Assembly (NCBI GenBank): GCA_916613615.1
Contig: OU744730.1
Location: 20,625,406-20,689,405, forward strand
Length of the DNA: 64,000 nt
From: Steromphala cineraria
Lineage: Eukaryota; Mollusca; Gastropoda; Trochida; Trochidae
Direction: 5' to 3'
In this document: positions 55,270 through 64,000 of the stretch, one piece after another
How positions within the stretch are numbered: the stretch's first letter is position 1
How the letters are laid out: each line of letters begins with the position of its first letter
Program-made: the position numbers and the translations under genes
The notes under the pieces: generated by a model
Told to the model about the DNA's origin: nothing
The model's input: only the letters and a program-made list of their open reading frames with translations
Database searches by the model: none

Positions 55270-56040
55270 TGAAGAAAATAAACGATTTCATGACCCGAGC
55301 CAAGAGAAGCCGTGCTACTTAATTAATCCCACGACTTAGGCAATGTTGCATTAATGTTCCTTTACAGTTAGCTGGGAGCAAATATTTAACCAGCCCAAGA
55401 AAGTGCCGGGTTGGACGTAATTGCTACTGCGAATAGAAGATTGACTTACAAGTTAAGAAGGCAACGGGCGGGCTTATGAGATTACGCAGAGAAATTTTCT
55501 ATAATGGCTGCATGCAAGCCACCCCTGATGACGATGTGTATAATTTGAGTAATTTGTACATTCCTTGTCCAGAGCGCGTCGCCAGTCACTTCGATTTTAC
55601 TGACATTACAAGTGTTTAAAGGAATTCGCAAACAAGTTCGCATGAGATGCGACAATAGACGGGGCAAGGAAATTTTGTTATAGAACTCTGATGGGCCGAA
55701 GCAAGCAGAATTTAGCTCATTAGCACATGCTGCAGGATACGACCGGAGTTATCAAGAAGTAGTCCCGTTCCTCGGTCGTGACATCTCCTGGCTTAGCTAA
55801 CAAGCGGACGCCATCTCATTTAATTAAAAGGCAGCTCTTTAGATGACAGAAGCGAGAACAAATTTTCTTGTCTTGGGGCCAGGCACATTAAGGCCTGGAA
55901 ATTAGGGATGGAATTATATCTTTACGAGAGCGCCTTATTGATCGCTTGCTCTCATCATTATCACGTGCAAAGCGTGCCCGGCGATGGACTCCCCTCTTTG
56001 ACTTGTGATCGGGTGCTATGATTGTATTTACATCATAAAC
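55270..56040. other. Candidate conserved non-coding region
   Basis: This stretch is more balanced in base composition than its AT-rich neighbours, has no simple repeats and has no long ORF. It is rich in homeodomain-type cores: CTTAATTAATCC at 55318, GTAATTGC at 55419, CATTTAATTAAAAGG at 55817, and CTCATTAGC at 55717. Such islands commonly act as enhancers. No gene is visible and there is no comparative evidence here. Confidence 0.35.
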
Positions 56041-56579
56041 ACATACAGACAAATATGCCATGCCCTGGGTCGCTCTTGTTGTATTAATGTGCCTTGTAAG
56101 ACATGATAAGGATCATAAGTTATGTCCCTTGTCAAAACCGTTGTGAACGTCGGATTGAACAACTGACATTTATTGATAATGTCCGCATTGTATTTCCCAA
56201 ATCAGCCATATTGTCATAACAATATAATTTTGTTATGTTATGAGATAAAATCTATTTAATACATAGATGTAATCTGAAGAATTCTCAAATGTAATTTGTT
56301 TTTCGACTCGCTTTTTGAATATGTTTTTTATATTTTTGAAATACAATCAAATCTTACAGGGTAAATTCATCAACAACTTATTAACTTGATAATTTCAACT
56401 ACTGAAATTTACACTTTCGCCTTTGCAACATTCAACTCAATAACAGTACATCGACTAAACACGAGTCCTGAATTTGACCTATAAAACAAATACTATTGTT
56501 GACAATGATGTATTAAATTGTCTCATCAACACGAAAAAATCAAAGGCCTCACTATCACTGTTAATAGTTATGGATTACT
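56041..56579. other. Intergenic, no gene recognised
   Basis: AT-rich spacer between two islands of higher complexity. Nothing recognised. Confidence 0.35.
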
Positions 56580-57120
56580 AACACCATTCCATTGCATCCA
56601 GTAAAGGAAACCAATGCCGTTATGACCTGACGCAATTATCTCCCTTGAACCACGGCTTGCTTTTCACGTGCAGCGGAACATAATCGCGCGGGAGGCACGA
56701 GTTTTACGTGACACGGTTGCACGCGTTGCACGAGCTCTACGTGCTGCGACTACCCTCGCTGTCGTCTGCTTGAGCCGCCATGTCAAGGAATCAACGCTCA
56801 TTAAGGATGATATCACCAACGCAACGATTTCCAATTATGTCCTGGGCTAAAGAGCACTTGTATGCGACCCATTGCGATGCGTTTCTTTGTGGCACGTTTT
56901 CAAAGGGGACGGGAAATAAGAATGGACAGAAATGAAGAGCCGTTTACCATCTCTCGGAGTTTTAGGGAGGGACGTCAATTCATGTTCATTATCTCTCGCG
57001 ACAGTTGAAGATAATTTCGTTTCTGTCATCGAACGCTTAAACATTGATTTACAACACGAATTGGAATCGTCTGTCCCTGTTTTGGAAAACAAAAATGTTA
57101 CGAGACGGCAACATTAGTGT
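56580..57120. other. CpG-containing island, possible regulatory region
   Basis: Locally GC- and CpG-rich, with several CACG/ACGTG words (TTCACGTGCAG at 56664, TTTTACGTGACACGG at 56702, CTACGTGCTGCG at 56738). Short overlapping open frames on both strands (such as 56668-56850) have no recognisable product. I treat it as a candidate regulatory element. Confidence 0.35.
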
Positions 57121-57518
57121 AAGTAAAGAAGTCCAAGTATGCCTTTGTGTAGCAAATGTTCAACAATAAGAAAAAATCCGTCTCAGTTGCATCTATTATT
57201 TATTTAATAAAATCTTCAAAGGAAGACGTTTCTGTCACCAGGCCAAAATAATGCTACACTACGTTCTCTTTTTGTAGCGAAACTATGATATAATTTTGAA
57301 GATTTGGTTTTGTTTTGAATTCAATTACAATATTTGGTTGCATGCAAACGGAACCTACCTTCATTAAGTGTGTACTTCTTAAACGTATTATTTATTCGTC
57401 GATTTATTTAGAAATGTATTATTAATTATGTTTGAGCGAATTATAAAATTCAACTTATACAGCAAAGGTGTCATTGCAATAGCCATAGTTCGAGTTATGA
57501 CTTACCGTAAGCCTTTAA

Positions 57519-57815
57519 AGGGGCAGTAGCACTTTTTAAGGGGGAAAATGAAAATGAATGGTTCCAATTGAAAGACACTGTATTCAAACAAAATGGAGCA
57601 GTAATAAATCAAATATATGATGTCAAGTTAATCCATGCAACTCCTTTTTCTTACACAAAATAAAGGTGTTCACACAAAAATGGCTGTCAATGGATTTTAT
57701 GTGGATAATTGGTTTGTGTAATGTGATATTTGACACTATAAAAGTAATAGATTAAGCATTAACGTGAAGTGAAAATTTTAAATATAAAATTTTCTAAAAA
57801 CATGCTACTTCCCCT
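57519..57815 (-). mobile_element. MITE family A, copy 3, inverted
   Basis: A 297-bp copy flanked by TTAA at 57515-57518 and 57816-57819. The ends are AGGGGCAGTAGCACTTTTTA and AACATGCTACTTCCCCT. The interior is the reverse complement of the other copies (TTCACACAAAAATGGCTGTC against GGCGGCCATTTTTGTGTGAA), so it is inserted in the opposite orientation. About 60 bp shorter than copy 2. Confidence 0.88.
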
Positions 57816-57954
57816 TTAACTTATCAACATCTAGATGAGAGATTTCTTGTAGTACTGTTGGTTGTTTTAAACTTTTCACATATAATAATTTATCAGATAC
57901 AGCTATAGGTGATAGTAACACGTCGTGATGGTTGATGTTTTTTTGGGGTTTTTT

Positions 57955-57993
<39 letters not shown>
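57955..57993 (+). repeat. CTGT microsatellite
   Basis: About nine perfect tandem copies of CTGT, preceded by a T/G-rich run. Confidence 0.95.
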
Positions 57994-59699
57994 GGTTGAT
58001 GTATAGCACACGTGTCTTTGCATACATGGAAGAATAAGATAAACCCAAACTTTTAATACCGAAACGAATTACTCTGATTATTGTGTACATGATATCCATG
58101 TGCGTTGGTAAGTAAGACATATATGACTGCCAACAAATGCGGATTATTTTCTTCTTACTTATGTTGCTTACGTATGTGTTCTTTCGCTGCTCAGCGGATA
58201 ATCATCGCTTAATCATGATAAAGTGATTAGATTTATGCTATGTGACGTAACAGAATCTTACATGCATATACCAAGAGTAAATCAATACGACTTTACCATC
58301 TCAAAGGCTTAACGTTGGGTTTCTTATGTACAGACAACATTGCGTTTGTAGTTAGCTTGATAGATACATTATTTCAGATATGCGAGTATACAGTTACACA
58401 TTGAAGGAATCGAGTCATACTTGTTGGTAAACTGTCTAAACACCAAGCATGCTTTGTTATAACAGGTGTATGCGTGAATAATGAAATTCAAGGGTGTCTG
58501 GTTTTAATTCAACTATTGAACGATTTTTCTTCCCAATGTTTTTTCTTGATGTTTTCTTTCTGATGTATCTAGATACTATTATTATCATGTCCAATTGAAA
58601 CTTTATCAATAACTGAGATATACAATAGTCTTGTAATACCATCATGAAGGTCAATTTGACACTTGTATTCGTTGTTCGTTGCTTTGACAAAAGAATCATT
58701 TTGACATTTCTCAAATATGAAAGTATTTAAGTCCAATACTGATTATGCCTGAAACATATGCTATACGTATGTACACGTTATGGTCTATACATACTTATGA
58801 CTAAATGATAAAATACTAATTATTTTCATTTAAAACCAATATTTTGAAAATAAAATATTTTTTTATCAAAAAGAAGGAAATTTAATATAAAGAAAAGAGA
58901 AAAGGTAATCTGTATGACATCTCAAAACTACTACAAACTGACTAATAAACCTACTTGTGGATCAGATAAAAAGTAGACTATAGAAGATATTGAAATGTGT
59001 TTACAGAGATACATTTAACAAGCTTCCTCAGTAATATATTTCTGTGATTATATTTTTCGTGCAGATGTACGTAGATTTAAAGTTTGCGATTTCCTGACTT
59101 TATAAAAAAAAGTTTAAGCGTCGTTTGTTTCTAAATAAAAATGGGTTAATAAAAGAGAATTTCGTTTCAATTCAGGTTAATTGTTTTCAATTGTACAGCA
59201 AAAGCTATGACAAACCACAACAATATAGACATTAAGTTGATAATGGTTGGCACTATATGAATCGTTAAATGCATAAACAGAAGTCTTATAAATTACAAAC
59301 TTAAATTCGTTACTAATGAATTCAACTTCATCTTTGCAGAATACAGTAACAGACTTTGGGTTTTTTATCTGTTGTTGTTGTGAAACCCAAGTTAGTCATA
59401 CCAAATTGACAATTTTCTGTTAATTTCAGAATTTTAGGAGAAGAAACTAGGAATCTTGAAATATTAGGTCGAAACATAGACGGCCTTTTGTTTTGCTTCT
59501 TATTTCAGCAATTCTTTTCATAATCTTTGCATTTTGTTTTGTTTTGATCAATTATCATCGTGGACCGACACTTTTATCATTTCCTTCAGTTATCAATAGC
59601 ATCCCTTCCCTCCCATTTCATATAAAACCCGTAAGGTCGTTTTATGAATTAATGCAAATCATAATTGGAACTCTAATTCTTTTTCCAAATCAATAATAA
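57994..59699. other. Intergenic, no gene recognised
   Basis: AT-rich throughout. Open frames at 58457-58714 and 59493-59696 lack any family feature. Confidence 0.4.
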
Positions 59700-60246
59700 T
59701 TTCAGTTTTTATTTAATAAAATCTGTTTCAAGCCCATCTCCTCCTCTGCTTTATGAGAATGGTACGCCTTAAATCAAAACTACATGGCGATACATCCTCG
59801 CTGCAACATGGCGCTGCCAATAAGAGTCCATCCAATTACAGAAACAAACTTAAACCATTTCGATAGCTTCTGTGCCTTTGCAGGGCATGCGTGTTGTAAT
59901 TATTCTATCAACTTCAGTATTTCTCCTGATTAATTGAGGCGCTTTATTCCCAATATTACTCCGTCAGTTTTCTTGATAGTTGCCAAAGCCATCGACCCTA
60001 ACAAAATATTTCCCAATATAATTAGAAAGAAAAAAGTGGAAGTAAAAACTAATTCAATCTCATAAATCAAAAGTTAGTCACGGAGCGTGCTCCCACGTGA
60101 CCCTCACGTGACCTACTCTCACCCCGCCCGCCATCACTCCGAAGTGTTACGACATTTGCCGAAAAAAGTCGATTTCTTCACTTCGGCGATGACAGATTGA
60201 CGATCGGTAATCACCGGACGGACCTTCGATCTGCTCCTGAGACGAG
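59700..60246 (+). promoter_or_regulatory. Candidate promoter and non-coding first exon of a gene to the right
   Basis: A compact high-complexity stretch contains homeodomain-type cores (TGATTAATTGAGG at 59928, TCCAATTACAG at 59831). Two CACGTG E-boxes at 60094-60099 and 60105-60110 (TCACGTGACC context) and CACCCCGCCCGCC at 60120 follow. After these comes a CpG-rich, uncoded segment ending GAGACGAG^GTTTGT at 60246/60247, a plausible splice donor. Together this reads as a promoter plus a 5'UTR exon on the plus strand, with the coding part outside the window. No coding exon supports it here. Confidence 0.4.
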
Positions 60247-60816
60247 GTTTGTTATCTTTTAAAACCATCGCATGGTCCCAAATCCATCAACTTCATCACT
60301 GTCTGTCAACAACTTGGAAAACTCTAAGTTTATTTGTTTCGTACAAATATTACGACGTCATACAATTTTCAAATTTCAAATGAAATCTTGTTTCGCAGAG
60401 GAATTGTTTTTCTTGACGAGACGTTTTGAAATATGAACATGAGTTATATCTTGTTATTTGAGAACATTTTTAATTTTTCTAGCGCAAACAAATAGGGATA
60501 GATTATGAGTATTCGAATGTTTTAGTCTGAGCGGGTACAACAATGAACACATTGTCAACACATTTCTGGTATATTTTCAAATGTGCTTGTTTTAAATAAT
60601 AGCTTTATATTAGTTTATATAATCTTCAAAATACATAACAATGATTAGGAGACATCAACATAGATGGGAAGAACCGTTTTACATGCGGTATATTGAAACA
60701 TAAATACTGTGTTTTATACCAAAGATACGTGTAATACCTGAAAAATAAGTACGACAGCACTTTAAACCCTGCTCACTCACTCATCTTTTCAGTTGGATTC
60801 AAGGTAGAATATGTCT

Positions 60817-61330
60817 TGAATGAGTGAGTTGGGTTTAACGTGTTGCACATGTGTTGTCGTGAATGAGTGAGTTGGGTTTAACGTGTTGCATCATGTGTTG
60901 TGAGTTGGGTTTAACGTGTTGCATCATGTGTTGTCGTGAATGAGTGAGTTGGGTTTAACGTGTTGCATCATGTGTTGTCGTGAATGAGTGAGTTGGGTTT
61001 AACGTGTTGCATCATGTGTTGTCGTGAATGAGTGAGTTGGGTTTAACGTGTTGTTTCATGTGTTGTCTTGAATGAGTGAGTTGGGTTTAAAGTGTTGTTT
61101 CATGTGTTGTCTTGAATGAGTGAGCTGGGTTTAAAGTGTTGTATCATGTGTTGTCGTGAATGAGTGAGTTGGGTTTAACTTGTTGTTTCATGTGTTGTCG
61201 TGAATGAGTGAGTTGGGTTTAACGTGTTGTATCATGTGTTGTCGTGAATGAGTGAGTTGGGTTTAACGTGTTGTTTCATGTGTTGTCTTGAATGAGTGAG
61301 CTGGGTTTAAAGTGTTGTATCTCGCGTTGT
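60817..61330 (+). repeat. 44-bp minisatellite
   Basis: Eleven full copies and one short copy of a 44-bp unit starting TGAATGAGTGAGTTGGGTTT and ending in CATGTGTTGTC(G/T). Unit starts are at 60817, 60860, 60937, 60981, 61025, 61069, 61113, 61157, 61201, 61245 and 61289. Variation is confined to GCATCATG/GTTTCATG/GTATCATG, GTCG/GTCTT and AACG/AAAG. The GTGAGTTGGGTTTAACG core resembles sequence common in molluscan interspersed repeats. Confidence 0.93.
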
Positions 61331-62898
61331 GTCATGAATGTCACCGTCTTTGTGAAGCTTGTTTAATGTATAACGACACCTGTTTCAACGTTTATAGCTA
61401 AACGTTCACAAACGTTCGTTCGCTCATTGTTTTCCAGACAAGTATATAAGAGACGACAAAATTGTACCTTTTTAATTAAGCATTTTGATAACCCTTCAAG
61501 TTTTTTGGATCTCGAAATGCAACATGGTATGCTGACTTTTAACTGATGCAGTGATCAAATATGATAATTTTAGGATAGCAGAAAACACATTACATTCTTG
61601 AAGCAAAAAATATATATAGACTCGCATTTACCTATTTAAACTGTTTTTTTAACCTACTTTTGAGCAAATTGCAATAGTTGAAACTGCTTTGTTTTGTATG
61701 TAAAATATAACTATCAAATTTCTGTTTTGTTCACACATATAACCCCGGGGTTTGATTTAAAATGAGTCATTCAGACTATTTCAGTACAGTCGATTAGAAA
61801 GTTTAAAAAGTTGGGTTACAATTTGCAAACACATGAAAATGATTGTTTTGCATTAGCTGAGTAAATGATCCAAATTTATCATAAAAGTCATAATTACACG
61901 ATTGACTATAACGTTCTCATATTTATGTGTTTGTAATGTTCAGCTGCTGCAATTAATGTCAAGGTAATCCTCACTAACTGTCAATGAATAACTTGTTTTC
62001 GAAAATTCGTTTCTTACAGACCTGTTATTAGATATTTCATTATATTTTCTATTTTGAATATATCGTGATTCAGGTATTGATAACAAATAAGATGCTATGT
62101 TGATAATAAGCATTGATTGGACAAACGAATCTAATTTAATCGTGTTAAATTATAGACAAGAAGATAATCGCTGCTATTAGTACTTGTTATGGTCAAATAT
62201 AATTCTTTTTGCTCTCATTTTGCCTGAATTACTAAGATAAAACATGTTTATATATACATTTAAATAGGTAATGAGATTTGACATAACCAATCAATATTTC
62301 CATTACCTCTTGGAACTTGAATAAAAATGTAAGTGATGGATTAAACATATAAGTTAGGTAAATTGTAATAACCTGATATGATTCAGTGCCGTTTAGCCAC
62401 TGATAATCAAATGATGGCAATACTTAAAATTAAATTAAATATAATAACAGGAAATTGGAGACCATTATTTTAATTATTTTAAGAATCAAAGCTTTTAGTA
62501 TTCATTAAGTCTTTTGTGTTTTTTCAGATCTGGCAGACATACTGTCATTTCTCACGCCACTAAAGAAAGCTCCTAATATCCATACATGTATATTGTGATT
62601 TTCCAAGTCGATAATTTCAATTTGCTATATATCATATGCGTGTATATAATCTTTAAGAAACTTTATATATGAAGACGCATTTACATTTTGTACATGGTAT
62701 AAAGAAACTATGAAAATAAATTCTTCAGTGAGTTTTGAAAAAAATAAAATAAACAAATTTTGTATTATTGTTATTTGTAAGGATAATGGAAAAGGAAAAT
62801 CGATGTTAACTGTGGACAAAGGCATACTTAATTCCTATGCAGGATAAACATAAATGTTATTGTATATACATTTTGTTACGTTTTCCTTTTTTGATATC
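61331..62898. other. Intergenic (or intron), no gene recognised
   Basis: AT-rich, no gene features. If the candidate first exon at 60246 is real, this is its first intron. Confidence 0.4.
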
Positions 62899-62902
62899 TT
62901 AA

Positions 62903-63267
62903 AGGGGAAGTAGCACGTTTTTGATAATTTTATATTTTATTTTTTTCACTGATAATTGTAAGTTAATGTTAAATTTATTATTTTGACAGTCTCATTACAC
63001 AAGTCAATCATTCATAGTCAGAAGACAAAGTATGAAGTTTCACATAAAATCCGTTGGCGGCCATTTTTTGTGAACACCTTTAATTCATTTTGTGTATGAA
63101 AAAGGAGTCGCATGGCTAACCTTTACGTTATATATTTGGATTATTACTGCTCCATTTAGTTTACATACATTATACATACATACATACATTGTCTTTTAAT
63201 TGGAACCATTAATTTTAATTTTCCTGACATCACCTTATATTCCTTCTAAAAACGTGCTACTGTCCCT
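62903..63267 (+). mobile_element. MITE family A, copy 4
   Basis: A 365-bp copy flanked by intact TTAA at 62899-62902 and 63268-63271. The ends are AGGGGAAGTAGCACGTTTTT and AAAACGTGCTACTGTCCCT. It carries the same interior as copy 2 plus an expanded ACAT/TACA run at about 63164-63190. Confidence 0.9.
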
Positions 63268-63271
63268 TTAA

Positions 63272-64000
63272 TATGGTGACCGATTTACATATCTGAAGAC
63301 CTTATCAAAAACGGTTCCCATTTTAACTTTGAAGAGTCAATGTAACATGGTCAGTACCTTAAATTTTGTGATATGGAGATAGTTTATGCTGTACCTATTT
63401 GTGTGTTATGTCACATTTACGAAACTTTGTCGTGTTTTTTATTGTTCAAAAATCATATATCTGTCTTTGGTTGATCAAGATTCAATATCAACTAAAAATA
63501 CAACAAAAAAACAGTGTTTAAAGTAAAATAATGAAAGATGTCAACTTAGATGTCGGTACAGCAGAGAATTAATGTTTCATACAGATGTCAATTACATTTA
63601 TTTTAAACCTGGAAATAAAGAATTTTAAAGAATTTGTCAAAAGTATTATTTCATTTCCTGTGAATAAGTCATTTATTTTTTTTCATACATATCTCCAATT
63701 TTGAAAAGTTATTTAAAAATGAGCAATGTCAATGTTCATATCCGCCATAAAAAGAATACCATATTAATGAGAATCCTTAATATTGTTGCATACACGTGTT
63801 GGTATTTATTCGATATACAAATGCAACCACGTGAAATTTCAAAGACAAATTATAAACTATAGTATATAAATCGTATGCATAAGAATAGTGTTCTGGATAA
63901 CTTACCCTTTTCTTTAAAGATAAGACAAAGATGTCAACTGATTGGGATTTTTATATGGAGAGGCTCCTCTGATAAATTAACCAGTCATTCCAGTAATTTC
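63272..64000. other. Intergenic (or intron), no gene recognised
   Basis: AT-rich to the window edge with nothing I can support. Confidence 0.4.

Noticed and set aside
56668..57117. Short coding exons in the CpG-rich island
   Set aside because: Open frames of about 60-80 codons exist on both strands, with no splice context or recognisable domain. They are expected by chance at this composition.
60817..61330. CRISPR-like array
   Set aside because: The units are contiguous, with no unique spacers, in an animal genome. It is a minisatellite.

Overview
This is a eukaryotic, animal-type sequence: AT-rich, with genes split by GT-AG introns and a heavy load of LINEs, SINEs, MITEs and satellites. 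The repeat types point to a lophotrochozoan, most likely a mollusc. These include pearl/DINE-like elements with a ~169-bp tandem core and an ACGG microsatellite, RTE and L1-like LINEs, and tRNA-derived SINEs with an ATA-rich tail. The species cannot be named from the sequence.

Left arm (1-20 kb) is built from retrotransposons. A full-length RTE-like LINE (1249-4396, minus) sits between perfect 9-bp target duplications and is intact except for an apparent premature stop near its C-terminus. A tRNA-derived SINE follows. From about 5.7 to 20 kb lies an L1-like LINE on the plus strand. Its ORF1 is split by a second complete LINE, an I/Nimb-like element with APE, RT and RNase H (6616-14029, minus). 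The 12-bp target duplication around it shows exactly where ORF1 was broken, and the two ORF1 halves stay in frame across the insert.

Middle (20-34.5 kb) has one gene, a single-exon 7TM receptor (21465-22487). Its signal-peptide end is partly duplicated upstream and its stop codon lies in the first unit of a degenerate ~130-bp repeat ladder. The rest is SINEs, a MuDR-like MITE with 61-bp perfect inverted repeats, TTAA-flanked MITE families, a CRE palindrome array, 146-bp satellite repeats and a pearl-like element. The empty site of that pearl-like element survives in a neighbouring duplicate.

Cellular genes: PSMD7 (26S proteasome Rpn8, six exons, 34686-40067, minus) and a five-exon coiled-coil gene (40466-43692, plus) are head to head over a 398-bp shared promoter. 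An intronless tektin-3 gene with a TATA promoter lies at 51310-52827 (plus). The right end (55.3-60.3 kb) has no clear CDS but holds islands of mixed composition and a CpG/E-box-rich stretch ending in a splice-donor-like site. It may be the promoter and first non-coding exon of a gene running off the right edge. MITEs and a 44-bp minisatellite fill the remainder.
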